Positions 1 to 8,903 of a DNA stretch of 64,000 nt are shown here, piece by piece (positions within the stretch are counted from its first letter, which is position 1; each line of letters starts with the position of its first letter). The notes beneath the pieces were generated by a model. It was given only the letters and a program-made list of their open reading frames with translations, searched no databases and had not been told where the DNA came from. This DNA comes from Jannaschia faecimaris (GTDB taxonomy: Bacteria; Pseudomonadota; Alphaproteobacteria; Rhodobacterales; Rhodobacteraceae): the NCBI RefSeq assembly GCF_900107415.1, contig NZ_FNPX01000017.1, positions 1-64,000 of the forward strand. Reading direction: 5' to 3'. A program made the translations under genes and the position numbers.

Positions 1-3
1 AAA

Positions 4-30
4 GGGCACCCCGCCTAACCCGGGCTGCCC
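4..30 (-). terminator. Possible terminator at window edge
   Basis: Nine of ten positions pair between 4-13 and 21-30, with a 7-nt loop. Read on the minus strand the hairpin is followed by TTT at the window edge, so it could end the transcript of the YceI gene whose stop is at 91. The flank is cut off, so the length of the T-tract is unknown. Confidence 0.4.
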
Positions 31-90
31 TTCCTCTTGCCAATAATATCCCACGGGGGCCCGGGGGTGTGAAACCACCGGTACCACGCG

Positions 91-666
91 TCAGGCGTCG
101 GCCTTGCCTGCCTCGATGGAGATCATCACTTCGACCTCGTCCGAGACGAAGGGCGCGAAGGCGCCGGCGTCGAAGTCGGAGCGAAGCAGCGTCGTCGTCG
201 CGTCGAAGCCGATCCATGGCTTCTGAGCCTGCGGATGGTCGCCGGTCTGGTTCAGCTTGGCGTCCAGCACGACTTCCTTGGTCACGCCACCCAGCGTCAG
301 ATCGCCAGTGATCTCGGCGGTATCGTCGCCGGTGACCTCGATGCCGGTCGACACGAAGCGCACGATATCGTTCGAGGCGACATCCAAGAAATCGGCTGAG
401 GAAAAGTGCTCGTCCCGCGCTTCCCACCCGGTGAACATCGACGTGGCGGGGATGGAGACCTCGACCGATGAATTTGCCGGGTTTTCGGCATCGAACTGGA
501 TCTCGCCTTCCCAGCCGGAGAACATCCCGTAGGTCGTCGAGAAGCCAAGGTGAGTGTAGGTGAAGACGGTTTGCGCGTGGCTGGAGTCGACGACGTAGAC
601 CTCGGGCTCGGCAAAGGCCGGAGCGGCGACAAGGAGGGCGGCGGTAGCAAGGGTCGTGCGGATCAT
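91..666 (-). CDS. YceI family periplasmic lipocalin-like protein
   Basis: A 191-aa protein with an N-terminal signal peptide (hydrophobic residues 5-18, likely cut after AFA at 19). The mature part begins with the YceI hallmark VVDSSHAQTVFTYTHLGFST and has the family features of a lipid-binding beta-barrel, including a late LRSDFDAG-type segment. Length fits the family (about 190 aa). YceI proteins bind long-chain or isoprenoid lipids in the periplasm; the ligand here is not known. It is transcribed away from the ribosomal protein genes and seems to be monocistronic. The start is the first Met in front of the signal peptide. Confidence 0.9.
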   Translation of the reverse strand: MIRTTLATAALLVAAPAFAEPEVYVVDSSHAQTVFTYTHLGFSTTYGMFSGWEGEIQFDAENPANSSVEVSIPATSMFTGWEARDEHFSSADFLDVASNDIVRFVSTGIEVTGDDTAEITGDLTLGGVTKEVVLDAKLNQTGDHPQAQKPWIGFDATTTLLRSDFDAGAFAPFVSDEVEVMISIEAGKADA

Positions 667-886
667 GAAGAACTCCGTTTGAGGTATTACAGGGTTATAA
701 GGCAGTAATCGCCAAAAGCCGGAGCGTGCGAAATTGGGTGCACTTCAACAAGTCCTGTGCGGGCACGCACTTGGCCCTTGGCAATCTCCCGCTACGCAAG
801 CAGCTGGTCCTGCATCGATCACGGAACTTTAAGCGGTGCACGTCGCCGTTTGAATCAGAACCCGTAAGCGACTGAAAGTAAATTCA

Positions 887-1261
887 ATGCTTCGGATCCT
901 GAGCGCGGCGTCCTCTTCCATGGCGCTGGCAGGCACGGCCTCCGCCGAGTCCCACACCGCCGCGACCGGCACCGAGATGTCCGACACGACGCTGGGGATG
1001 GACGGCAACAACATGATGTATTCCGACGCAGCCATTGTCGACGGCACCGTAAGCATCGGCGAAGTCGAAGACGTGATCCTAGACAAAAGCGGCAAGATGA
1101 TCGGCATCGTGGCCGAAGTCGGCGGCTTCCTCGACATCGGCGACAGGCACGTGTTGCCGCCTGTCAGCGACGGTCGCATCGTGCTCGTCGACGACAAGAC
1201 CCACGCCTTCGTCACCCGCCTGACGGAAGAGCAGCTGGAAGAGCTGTCGTCGTCAACTTGG
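887..1261 (+). pseudogene. PRC-barrel domain remnant with no stop before rpsF
   Basis: The reading frame opens with a short signal-peptide-like segment (MLRILSAASSSMALAGTASA) and then matches the PRC-barrel layout of small exported alphaproteobacterial proteins: IGEVEDVILDKSGKM, then VAEVGGFLDIGDRHV, then a tail LTEEQLEELSSS. Relatives normally continue a few residues after this tail and stop. Here no stop occurs and the frame stays open through the spacer into rpsF (328 codons in total). I read this as a C-terminally damaged gene. An intact gene that ends by fusing to S6 is possible but unlikely, because rpsF has its own GGAG site. The end coordinate is where similarity to the family fades. 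Confidence 0.55.
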
Positions 1262-1391
1262 CCTGGCACAGTTAATATCGGTCGATCGGCAAAATATGAT
1301 CCCTGCGGCCCCATTTTCGTGCCGGGTCAGACGCGATACGCGGGACTTCGGCGTGTTGGACCCGACTTGGGGTCTCGCCGTACGGCACCCC

Positions 1392-1419
1392 TTGCGCCCC
1401 TGCCCCACATCGCTATACC
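1392..1419 (+). promoter_or_regulatory. Candidate rpsF operon promoter
   Basis: TTGCGC at 1392-1397 and TATACC at 1414-1419 are 16 bp apart, which is acceptable for a sigma-70-type promoter. It lies about 100 bp upstream of rpsF and after the PRC-barrel remnant, where a promoter for rpsF-rpsR-rplI is expected. The match to consensus is partial, so this is tentative. Confidence 0.3.
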
Positions 1420-1519
1420 CCGCCCATCCCGCCACGCTTTTAAACCGCGTGGTCTCTCGTGTCCGGGGGGCGGGAACAGCCCGGGCTATGAAACGCGCGA
1501 CGACAAAACAGGAGTTAGC

Positions 1520-1873
1520 ATGCCGCTCTACGAGCATGTCATGATTTCGCGGCAGGATCTGTCCACCGCGCAGGCCGAAGGCCTTGTGGAACACTTCAGC
1601 ACCGTCCTCGCGGACAACGGCGGCACCGTCGTCGAGAGCGAGTATTGGGGCGTGAAGACCATGGCCTACAAAATCAACAAGAACCGCAAGGGCCACTACG
1701 CCTTCCTGCGCACCGACGCCCCTTCGGACGCCGTGCAGGAAATGGAGCGTCTGTGCCGCCTGCATGACGACGTCATGCGCGTGCTGACCGTAAAGGTCGA
1801 CGCCCACGAGGAAGGCCCCTCGGTTCAAATGCAGAAACGCGAAGAGCGGCCCGAACGCCGCGAGCGCCGGTAA
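1520..1873 (+). CDS. rpsF: 30S ribosomal protein S6
   Basis: A 117-aa S6 protein starting MPLYEHVMISRQDL, the invariant S6 beginning, with WGVKTMAYKINKNRKGHY in the middle and a charged Arg/Glu tail (REERPERRERR), as in alphaproteobacterial S6. It binds 16S rRNA with S18 in the small-subunit platform. The start at 1520 is set by homology and by a GGAG site at 1511-1514; the frame is open upstream to 887 but that stretch belongs to a PRC-barrel remnant. It is the first gene of rpsF-rpsR-rplI, with 12 bp to rpsR. Confidence 0.97.
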   Translation: MPLYEHVMISRQDLSTAQAEGLVEHFSTVLADNGGTVVESEYWGVKTMAYKINKNRKGHYAFLRTDAPSDAVQEMERLCRLHDDVMRVLTVKVDAHEEGPSVQMQKREERPERRERR

Positions 1874-1885
1874 GGAGAGAGACAC

Positions 1886-2113
1886 ATGGCTACCAAACCA
1901 TTCTTCCGCCGCCGCAAGTCCGATCCTTTCGAGGGCCCCAACGCCCCAAAGATCGACTACAAGGACACTCGTCTGCTGCAGCGCTACGTATCTGAGCGTG
2001 GCAAAATCGTCCCGTCCCGTATCACGGCCGTTTCAGCCAAGAACCAGCGCCGCCTTGCCAAGGCGATCAAGCGTGCACGGTTCCTGGCTTTGCTGCCCTA
2101 TGCCGTCAAATAA
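1886..2113 (+). CDS. rpsR: 30S ribosomal protein S18
   Basis: A 75-aa S18 protein with the characteristic [20 protein letters not shown] core and [21 protein letters not shown]-terminus. It partners S6 in the 30S platform. An AAGGAGAGA site lies just before the ATG. It sits 12 bp after rpsF and 12 bp before rplI, so the three genes form one transcription unit, the usual bacterial order. Confidence 0.98.
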   Translation: MATKPFFRRRKSDPFEGPNAPKIDYKDTRLLQRYVSERGKIVPSRITAVSAKNQRRLAKAIKRARFLALLPYAVK

Positions 2114-2125
2114 GGAGACTTCGAC

Positions 2126-2761
2126 ATGCAAGTGATCCTTCTGGAACGCGTGGCCAAGCTGGGCCAGATGGGCGACGTCGTCGACGTAAAGCCCGGCTTC
2201 GCACGCAACTTCCTGCTGCCGCAGGGCAAGGCGCTGTCCGCGTCCGAGCAGAACGTGAAGGCCTTCGAAGGCCGTAAGACGCAGCTTGAAGCGCAGAACC
2301 TCGAAACCCGCAAGGAAGCCGAGGCCGCTGGCGAAAAGCTGAACGGCGAGCAATTCGTCATCATCCGCTCCGCTTCCGATTCGGGCGCGCTCTACGGCTC
2401 CGTCACCACTCGTGACGCATCCGACGTGGCGACCGAGAATGGCTTCACGGTCAACCGCTCGCAGGTCATCCTGCAGGCACCGATCAAGGAGTTGGGCATC
2501 CACAAGGTGACGGTTCGCCTGCACCCGGAAGTGGAAGTCGAGATCGAGATGAACGTCGCCCGTTCGCCCGAAGAGGCCGAGCTTCAAGCCGCCGGCAAGT
2601 CGATCCAGGAATTGGCCGCGGAGGAAGAAGCCGCCGCCGAGTTCGAGATCTCCGAGCTGTTTGACGACATCGGTTCCGCCGCTGACGACTTCGGTGACGA
2701 CGAAGACGAAGGCCCTGTGAAGACGCCCGAAGGCCGCGACGACGAGGAGCAGCCTGCCTGA
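2126..2761 (+). CDS. rplI: 50S ribosomal protein L9 with acidic tail
   Basis: A 211-aa L9. The N-terminal domain [20 protein letters not shown] and the following long helix and C-domain are typical, but most bacterial L9 proteins end near residue 150. Here about 55 extra residues follow, rich in Glu and Asp (for example [20 protein letters not shown]). Similar extensions are known in Rhodobacterales L9. L9 lies at the base of the L1 stalk and affects frame maintenance. An AAGGAG site precedes the start, and a clear terminator follows the stop. Confidence 0.97.
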   Translation: MQVILLERVAKLGQMGDVVDVKPGFARNFLLPQGKALSASEQNVKAFEGRKTQLEAQNLETRKEAEAAGEKLNGEQFVIIRSASDSGALYGSVTTRDASDVATENGFTVNRSQVILQAPIKELGIHKVTVRLHPEVEVEIEMNVARSPEEAELQAAGKSIQELAAEEEAAAEFEISELFDDIGSAADDFGDDEDEGPVKTPEGRDDEEQPA

Positions 2762-2789
2762 TCGGCCGGACGCACCAATAGAAGACCAG

Positions 2790-2817
2790 GGCCGCTCTTT
2801 CCGGGGCGGCCTTTTTT
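2790..2817 (+). terminator. Rho-independent terminator of rpsF-rpsR-rplI
   Basis: A perfect 6-bp GC stem, GGCCGC (2790-2795) with GCGGCC (2806-2811), is followed directly by six T residues (2812-2817), 29 bp after the rplI stop. Confidence 0.85.
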
Positions 2818-2871
2818 CGTGGGCGACTGACGAACCGGTCAAGCTGGCGCGGATCAATGCGGCACTGACGA

Positions 2872-2907
2872 GGTTCGCCTGGGCCCTTGCTCTGGCTCAG
2901 GCGAACC
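2872..2907. repeat. 10-bp perfect inverted repeat in the cpdB leader region
   Basis: GGTTCGCCTG (2872-2881) and CAGGCGAACC (2898-2907) are exact reverse complements with a 16-nt spacer. No T-tract follows, so this is not a standard terminator. It is the only structured element I see in the 300 bp between the rplI terminator and the nucleotidase gene. It could be an operator or an mRNA hairpin. Confidence 0.6.
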
Positions 2908-3119
2908 GGCGCGAAAATGGCTGGAGTCAGCCAGTCGATTGACCACGCGCGGTGATAATCCATCTCGGACAGGCGGAAACCGTCCCCGCCGCTCCAGCTC
3001 GCGCCCTCGCGCAATTCACCGGCATGGAACGGACCAATCCACAGACAAGCGAGATGGGGCTTCACATTGGTATGGTTTGGCGCGTTAGACTGGACGTTCA
3101 ACAAACCCGGAGATTGACC

Positions 3120-5084
3120 ATGACCCTCACCCGCCGCCGCTTTCTGACAACGACCGCCGCCGCCGGAGCGGGCCTGGTTATGGTCCATCCCTTCGCCGCC
3201 CGCGCACAGGCGGGTCAGGCGCATCTGCGCATTGCCGAAACGACGGACCTGCATGTCCACGTCTGGCCCTATGACTACTACGGCGACCGGGAGGTCGACG
3301 CAGTTGGCCTTGCGCGGACGGCCAGCCTAGTCGAACAGGTCCGCGCCGAAGCGGGCAATAGCCTTGTGCTCGACAATGGCGACTTCCTGCAGGGCAACCC
3401 GATGGGCGATTTCATGGCCTACGAGCGCGGCTTGAAGGAAGGCGATCTGCACCCGGTCATCGCCGCGATGAACACTGTGGGCTTCGATGCTGCAACACTT
3501 GGCAATCACGAGTTCAACTACGGCCTCGACTTCCTGATGAAGGCATTGGCCGGTGCCAGCTTCCCTCTGGTGCTGGCCAACATCGCGAAAGAAACTGCCG
3601 CCTCACCCACCGCCGACAAAACGCTGCTGCCGCCCTATGCCCTGATCCGACGGGAGTTGGTGGACGGTGCCGGAGACACGCACCCGATCGTCATCGGCAT
3701 CATCGGCTTCACCCCGCCGCAGATCATGCAATGGGACCGCCGCCACTTGGAAGGCAACGTGCAGGCGCGCGATATCCTCGCCACGGCAGAGGCCTTCGTT
3801 CCCGAAATGAAGGAAGCCGGAGCTGACATCATCATCGCCCTGTCCCATTCCGGCATCGGTGCGGCGGAACCCTCTGAGATGATGGAAAACGCCTCGGTCC
3901 CGCTGGCCGCAATTCCCGGCATCGACGTGGTGCTGACCGGTCACCACCATCGTGAGTTCCCCGGCTCTGCCTACGAGGGGATCGACGGGGTGGATGCGGT
4001 CGCCGGTACGATTCATGGCAAGCCCGCCGTGATGCCCGGCTTCTGGGGCAGCCACATGGGCCTGATCGACCTGTTGTTGGAGCGCGAGGGCGGCGAATGG
4101 CGGATCGCGGCGTCCACCTCTGAATTGCGCCCCATTGCCGTGCGCCAGGAAGATCGCAGCTGGACCCCCCAGATCGAAAGCAGCGCGGCCGTTCTTGACG
4201 CGACGCGCGCCGATCACGAGGCAACACTGGAATACGTGCGCCGCGCCGTCGGCAAGACCGACGCACCGCTGCATTCGTACTTTGCGCTGGTGGCTGATGA
4301 TCCGTCGGTCCAGATCGTATCGATTGCGCAAAAGTGGTATGTCGAACAATTGCTTGCGGGCTCAGAGTACGCTGGCCTTCCGATCCTGTCGGCGGCGGCC
4401 CCGTTCAAAGCGGGCGGTCGCGGCGGCCCGGAGTACTATACTGACGTGCCCGCAGGCGATGTGGCGATCCGCAACGTGGCGGACCTGTACCTCTATCCGA
4501 ACACCGTCCGCGCGGTGAAGGTGACAGGCCAGCAGGTCAAGGACTGGCTGGAGCGATCGGCCGGCATGTTCAACCAGGTGGAAGCGGGCGCGACGGATGC
4601 GCCGCTGCTCAACCCCGATTTCCCAAGCTACAATTTCGACGTGATCGACGGCGTAAGCTACCAGATCGACCTGAGTCAGCCCGCGCGTTTCGATCGTGAC
4701 GGCGCAGCGGTGAACCCCGAGGCGAGCCGCATCGTGAACCTGACCTATCAGGGCGAACCGCTGGACATGGCGGCGGAATTCATCATCGCCACGAACAACT
4801 ACCGCGCATCTGGCGGCGGGTCCTTCCCTGGCGCAGACGGATCGACCATCATTCTGGAGGCACCGGACACGAACCGCGACGTCATCGTCCGCTACATCGT
4901 GGAACAGGGCACAATCAGCCCCTCGGCCGACGGCAACTGGTCCTTCGCGCCCATGGAAAACACAAGCGCCCTGTTCGAGACCGGCCCGGCGGGGGCCGGA
5001 TATGCAGACGGCGTACCGGGGGTCGCGTTGGAAGAAGTCGGAACCAACGACGCCGGGTTCGCACAATACCGCATCAAGCTCTGA
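3120..5084 (+). CDS. cpdB: Periplasmic 2',3'-cyclic-nucleotide 2'-phosphodiesterase/3'-nucleotidase
   Basis: A 654-aa member of the 5'-nucleotidase family with a Tat signal (RRRFLTT at 5-11, then an Ala-rich stretch to about residue 30). The N-terminal metallophosphatase domain has the expected metal motifs: DLHVHV at 43-48, DNGDFLQG at 85-92, GNHEFNYG at 128-135 and GHHHREF at 274-280. The C-terminal half is the nucleotide-binding domain (NNYRASGGGSFPG). It degrades 2',3'-cyclic nucleotides and 3'-nucleotides in the periplasm to recover phosphate and nucleosides. The frame is open 168 bp further upstream, but the Tat signal fixes the start at 3120. The CpdB subtype is inferred from length and motifs. 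Confidence 0.88.
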   Translation: MTLTRRRFLTTTAAAGAGLVMVHPFAARAQAGQAHLRIAETTDLHVHVWPYDYYGDREVDAVGLARTASLVEQVRAEAGNSLVLDNGDFLQGNPMGDFMAYERGLKEGDLHPVIAAMNTVGFDAATLGNHEFNYGLDFLMKALAGASFPLVLANIAKETAASPTADKTLLPPYALIRRELVDGAGDTHPIVIGIIGFTPPQIMQWDRRHLEGNVQARDILATAEAFVPEMKEAGADIIIALSHSGIGAAEPSEMMENASVPLAAIPGIDVVLTGHHHREFPGSAYEGIDGVDAVAGTIHGKPAVMPGFWGSHMGLIDLLLEREGGEWRIAASTSELRPIAVRQEDRSWTPQIESSAAVLDATRADHEATLEYVRRAVGKTDAPLHSYFALVADDPSVQIVSIAQKWYVEQLLAGSEYAGLPILSAAAPFKAGGRGGPEYYTDVPAGDVAIRNVADLYLYPNTVRAVKVTGQQVKDWLERSAGMFNQVEAGATDAPLLNPDFPSYNFDVIDGVSYQIDLSQPARFDRDGAAVNPEASRIVNLTYQGEPLDMAAEFIIATNNYRASGGGSFPGADGSTIILEAPDTNRDVIVRYIVEQGTISPSADGNWSFAPMENTSALFETGPAGAGYADGVPGVALEEVGTNDAGFAQYRIKL

Positions 5085-5268
5085 CCTGAGGGACGCGAGG
5101 GGCCAGCCCCTCGCGCTCCCCGGAGTATTTCAGAAGCAGAGATTGGGGCGGGCATCCAGCGCCAAGACTTGGTATTTCGTCATGTCTGCCGCTCCTGCGC
5201 CCCTTGAATGTGACACGAGCCCATCGCGCCCTATCCTCCTTCCCACTGCAAACGACGGAGAGAAACAC

Positions 5269-6450
5269 ATGCGCGCCGTACCCCTGATCCTGACCCTTCT
5301 GCCCGCAGCCGCCTGCGGACAGGGTTTTACATACGGTGAGCGGAACACCAGCTTTCCGCCCGCCTTTCCCGAACAGTTCCGCGCGCCCCTGACCGACAGC
5401 GAAGTGGCCTTGGAGACGAGCGTTTTCGCCGAAGGTCTGGACCACCCCTGGGGAATCGCCACCCTGCCCGGCAACGCGGGATGGCTGGTAACCGAACGCG
5501 CGGGGCGTCTGCGCCACCTGTCCCGCAACGGCACCCTTTCGGCCCCGATAGCAGGCGTGCCGGAGGTTCTACCGCAAGGCCAAGGCGGCCTGCTGGATGT
5601 AGCGCTGTCTCCGGACTTCAGCGAGACTGGATTAATCCTCTTCACATATGCCAAGCCGGTCGAGGGCGGCAGCGCCACGGCGGCGGCCAGTGCCATCCTA
5701 TCCGACGACATGACCGACCTGTCAGACGTGATCGACATTTTTGTTCAGGACCCGCCCTCGCCCACGGCCAAACATTACGGCAGCCGTATTCTGCAACTGG
5801 CTGACGGCACGTGGGCCATCACCTCGGGCGAGCATTCGTCGGATGCGGAACGCCCCTACGCACAGGATCTCGACAAGACCTATGGCAAGGTCATTCGCGT
5901 GAACATTGACGGGTCGGTGCCGGAAGACAATCCATTCACGGATCAAGCGGGGGCCGTCGATACCATCTGGTCGTACGGCCATCGCAACATCCAGGGCGCG
6001 TCGGTTGATGCCGATGGTGTGTTGTGGACGATTGAGCACGGGCCTGCAGGCGGCGACGAGTTGAACCGCCCACAGGCCGGTTTGAACTACGGCTGGCCGG
6101 TAATCTCCTATGGTAAGCGCTACCGCGGCGGGGCCATCGGCTCTGGCGAGGCGGTACGGTCGGGCATGGAGCAGCCGGTCTATTTCTGGGATCCGGTCAT
6201 CGCTCCGGGCGGCATGGCCTTCCATTCCGGCGAAATGTTCAGCGACTGGAACGGCGACGCGCTGATCGCTTCGTTGCGTCCTGGAGGCGTGGTGCGCCTG
6301 TCGCTGGAAGGCGGGGTTGTCACCCAAGAGGAGCGGCTGCTGATGGAGTTGGGTCGCGTGCGCGACGTCGAAATCCTCAACGACGGCAGCTTTGTCGTAC
6401 TGACCGACCGAGCTGATGGGCAGGTCATCCACGTGACATCAAGCGAATGA
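5269..6450 (+). CDS. PQQ-dependent soluble aldose sugar dehydrogenase family protein
   Basis: A 393-aa protein of the YliI/soluble glucose dehydrogenase family, a six-bladed propeller. Visible signatures include LDHPWGIATLPG near residue 60, GLLDVALSPDF, YGSRILQLADGTW, YGHRNIQGASVD and the calcium/PQQ region EHGPAGGDELNRPQAGLNYG. It has an N-terminal export signal; LPAAAC with Cys16 could be a lipobox, so it may be a lipoprotein. The family oxidises aldoses in the periplasm with PQQ. GGAGAG upstream of 5269 supports the start; the frame extends back into the previous gene but without homology. It follows cpdB by 184 bp. Confidence 0.88.
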   Translation: MRAVPLILTLLPAAACGQGFTYGERNTSFPPAFPEQFRAPLTDSEVALETSVFAEGLDHPWGIATLPGNAGWLVTERAGRLRHLSRNGTLSAPIAGVPEVLPQGQGGLLDVALSPDFSETGLILFTYAKPVEGGSATAAASAILSDDMTDLSDVIDIFVQDPPSPTAKHYGSRILQLADGTWAITSGEHSSDAERPYAQDLDKTYGKVIRVNIDGSVPEDNPFTDQAGAVDTIWSYGHRNIQGASVDADGVLWTIEHGPAGGDELNRPQAGLNYGWPVISYGKRYRGGAIGSGEAVRSGMEQPVYFWDPVIAPGGMAFHSGEMFSDWNGDALIASLRPGGVVRLSLEGGVVTQEERLLMELGRVRDVEILNDGSFVVLTDRADGQVIHVTSSE

Positions 6451-6474
6451 ACGTCGGTCCCTGACATATTGAAA

Positions 6475-6505
6475 TAAAAAGGCCGCCCGGCAAGGGCGGC
6501 CCTTT
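6475..6505. terminator. Bidirectional terminator between sugar dehydrogenase and tig
   Basis: GGCCGCCC (6481-6488) pairs perfectly with GGGCGGCC (6494-6501) around a 5-nt loop. On the minus strand the stem is followed by TTTTTATTT, a strong terminator for tig. On the plus strand only CTTT follows, so it is a weaker stop for the sugar dehydrogenase gene. Confidence 0.85.
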
Positions 6506-6538
6506 GATATCGGAACTGCGGGGCGGACCCCGCCGCGG

Positions 6539-7867
6539 TCACGCTTCTTCAAGCTTCTCGACTTCGGCCTGCAGGTCTTCTTTGCTCACGGCCTTTTCAG
6601 TCACCTTGGCGCGATCCAAAATAAGGTCGATGACCTTGTCTTCGAATAACGGAGCGCGCAGCTGCTGCTGGGCCTGCTGGTTCTGCTGGATGAACTGGAA
6701 GAATTCCCGCTCCTGACCCGGATACTGACGGGCCTGTGTCATGATAGCTTGCGTCATTTCGGCGTCGGACACTTCGACCTTCTCCTTCTGACCCAGTTCG
6801 GCCAGCAGAAGACCAAGACGGACGCGACGGGCGGCCAGCTTGTTGTGCTCCTCTGTCGGCTCGACCTTTTCGTGGTCGTGGCCCTGAACTTCGGGGTTTT
6901 CCTCGTGCCACAACTGGTGCGCAATCTGCTGAGCCTCGGCCTCGACCAGGCTGGGCGGCAGATCGAACGTCACCAGACCGTCAAGCTGATCCAGCAACTG
7001 ACGCTTGACCAACTGCCGGGCGGCCCCGTCGTATTCGGAAACGAGGCGCTCCTTGATTTGACCGGTCAGGGCGTTCAGATCCTCGGCCCCGAACTGCTTG
7101 GCCATTTCGTCATCGATCTTGGCTTCGCCGGGCTTCTTAACTTCCTTGATCTTGCACTCGAACACGGCGGCTTTGCCGGCCAGATGCTCGGCCTGGTAAT
7201 CATCGGGGAAGGAAACTTCGACGTCCTTCTCCTCCTTGGCCTTCACACCGATCAGTTGGTCTTCAAAGCCGGGGATGAAGGAGTTGGAGCCGAGAACCAG
7301 CGGATAGTCTTCGGCCGCACCGCCGTCGAAGGGCTCGCCGTCGACCTTGCCGAGGAAATCAAATACGACCTGATCACCGTTCGCGGCCTTGCCCTTTTTG
7401 GTCTCGAAGACCTGAGCGTTCTTGGCCAGGCCTTGCAGCGCCTCTTGGATGTCAGCCTCGGCAGGCTCGACAGTCATCTTTTCGATAGTCACGCCCGAGA
7501 AGTCTACCTCGGGGACGCTGGGCAGGGCTTCATAAGTGACTGCAACGACGACATCGTCGCCTTCCTTCCAACCTTCCTGGTTCTGCATTTCGATGGCGGG
7601 CTGCATCGCCGGGCGATCACCTGTTTCCTCGAAATGCGCGTTCAGGGCGCCATCCACACTTTCCTGCATCGACTCGCCCAGCAGGCGCTGACCAAACTGC
7701 TTCTTGAGTAAGGCCATGGGTACCTTGCCCTTCCGGAAGCCCTTCATCTCGACTTCGGGCTGCGCCTCTACAAGCTTTTCGTTGACCTTTGCGTCAAGGT
7801 CGGCGGCGGGGACCGTGATGGTATAGCCGCGCTTGAGGCCTTCGTTCAGGGTCTCGGTCACCTGCAT
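6539..7867 (-). CDS. tig: Trigger factor, ribosome-associated chaperone and prolyl isomerase
   Basis: A 442-aa trigger factor. The N-terminal ribosome-binding domain carries the tail-binding signature [17 protein letters not shown] (the GFRxGKxP motif near residue 45). An FKBP-like domain follows at about 160-245 ([20 protein letters not shown]), then the helical C-terminal chaperone domain ([20 protein letters not shown]). It docks at L23 near the tunnel exit and shields nascent chains. The start [10 protein letters not shown] is chosen because AAAGGA lies just upstream; the frame runs another 53 codons back without homology. The gene ends in a strong terminator. clpP-clpX, a frequent neighbour in other bacteria, is absent. 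Confidence 0.97.
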   Translation of the reverse strand: MQVTETLNEGLKRGYTITVPAADLDAKVNEKLVEAQPEVEMKGFRKGKVPMALLKKQFGQRLLGESMQESVDGALNAHFEETGDRPAMQPAIEMQNQEGWKEGDDVVVAVTYEALPSVPEVDFSGVTIEKMTVEPAEADIQEALQGLAKNAQVFETKKGKAANGDQVVFDFLGKVDGEPFDGGAAEDYPLVLGSNSFIPGFEDQLIGVKAKEEKDVEVSFPDDYQAEHLAGKAAVFECKIKEVKKPGEAKIDDEMAKQFGAEDLNALTGQIKERLVSEYDGAARQLVKRQLLDQLDGLVTFDLPPSLVEAEAQQIAHQLWHEENPEVQGHDHEKVEPTEEHNKLAARRVRLGLLLAELGQKEKVEVSDAEMTQAIMTQARQYPGQEREFFQFIQQNQQAQQQLRAPLFEDKVIDLILDRAKVTEKAVSKEDLQAEVEKLEEA

Positions 7868-7920
7868 GGGTTCATCCTTTGTGTCCGACCGGGCCTGTAA
7901 CCGCCCGGCATATGCAAACG

Positions 7921-7940
7921 CCCCGCCACGAATGGCGGGG
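7921..7940 (-). terminator. Hairpin between the ldtR-like gene and tig
   Basis: CCCCGCCA (7921-7928) and TGGCGGGG (7933-7940) form a perfect 8-bp stem with a 4-nt loop that reads TTCG on the minus strand. Only a short CGTTT follows on that strand, so it may be a weak terminator for the MarR-type gene upstream. Confidence 0.5.
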
Positions 7941-8041
7941 GGGAAATCGAGCACGTCTCTATGTGCCGGACGAATGGGGTGCAAGCCGATTCCGGCGCGG
8001 ACATGGCCAAGCGCCGGGTCGCGCATCGAACAATGTAATGA

Positions 8042-8551
8042 TCAGTAGATGTAGCGGATCTGGTCGGTCCAGTAGCGTTCGACCCGACGCAGCGTGCCCA
8101 CGATCTCGACCAGGCCAGCATCCGACAGCACGCCGGTATGACGAATGCCGTCCGCATGGCGCAAGAAGAGCGCCTCGACCGCGTCACGCACCTCCCGTCC
8201 CTTGACGGTCAGGCGCACGCGGACCGCGCGGCGGTCAATCTCGCACCGCTGGTGGTGCATGTAGCCCATCTCGACCAGTTTCTTGAGATTATAACTGACG
8301 TTTGACCCTTGGTAATATCCGCGGGATTTCAACTCTCCGGCGGTGACCTCGTTATCGGAGACATTGAACAGCAGCAGGCCCTGCACCGCGTTGATCTCGA
8401 GGATGCCGACGCGTTCGAATTCATCCTTGATGACGTCGAGCAGCAAGCGGTGCAATCGCTCGACAAGCGTGAGCGCATCAAGGTAGCCGGACATGAAATC
8501 CGGTTGTTGGCGAGGTTTGAAATTTTCAAGGCGGCTCATGCTGTCAGACAT
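8042..8551 (-). CDS. MarR-family winged-helix regulator, LdtR-like
   Basis: A 169-aa regulator with a MarR winged helix: EINAVQGLLLFNVSDNEVT, then the recognition helix region YYQGSNVSYNLKKLVEMGY and the wing MHHQRCEIDRRAVRVRLT. It resembles the alphaproteobacterial LdtR group, whose studied member in Liberibacter controls an L,D-transpeptidase gene; that role is not shown here. The start at 8551 (MSDSMSRLENF) is preferred; an internal Met at 8539 also fits, and the frame extends back to 8662 over sdhE without homology. An AT-rich stretch at 8585-8635 just upstream is likely its promoter. Confidence 0.8.
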   Translation of the reverse strand: MSDSMSRLENFKPRQQPDFMSGYLDALTLVERLHRLLLDVIKDEFERVGILEINAVQGLLLFNVSDNEVTAGELKSRGYYQGSNVSYNLKKLVEMGYMHHQRCEIDRRAVRVRLTVKGREVRDAVEALFLRHADGIRHTGVLSDAGLVEIVGTLRRVERYWTDQIRYIY

Positions 8552-8630
8552 CCCGTGGCAGTCAGTGTCGCCTGGGTTGTGGCCCTGAAAATATTTACAT
8601 TTCGTTAAAATGCCTAAAAATAAAAATGCT

Positions 8631-8903
8631 TTAGCCGCGAATGCCTGCGGCCCTTTCTCCAAGTATCTGGATCAGCGGCCCGAAGCGCGGCGGGGCCTCC
8701 TGCTGGCCGGTCACCCAAGAATAGAGATCGTGGTCGTTTTCTCCCAGCATCGCCTCGAAAAGCGACAGCTCTCCATCGCTCATTTCGGACAGCTTTTCAT
8801 CGGCATAGCCGCCAAGGATCAGGTCCATTTCCTTGATCCCGCGTCGCCAGGCCCTGATCTTGAGGCGCTTTCGACGGGCATCCACCTCGGAGAGACCGTT
8901 CAT
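8631..8903 (-). CDS. sdhE: FAD assembly factor SdhE
   Basis: A 90-aa protein of the SdhE/SDH5 family. The family signature RGxxE is present as RRGIKEMDLILGGY at about 20-33, followed by the acidic helical segment LFEAMLGENDHDLYSWV. SdhE promotes covalent attachment of FAD to the succinate dehydrogenase flavoprotein subunit. Its ATG overlaps the stop of the upstream XRE-type gene by 4 bp (8900-8903), so the two are translationally coupled. Confidence 0.93.
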   Translation of the reverse strand: MNGLSEVDARRKRLKIRAWRRGIKEMDLILGGYADEKLSEMSDGELSLFEAMLGENDHDLYSWVTGQQEAPPRFGPLIQILGERAAGIRG

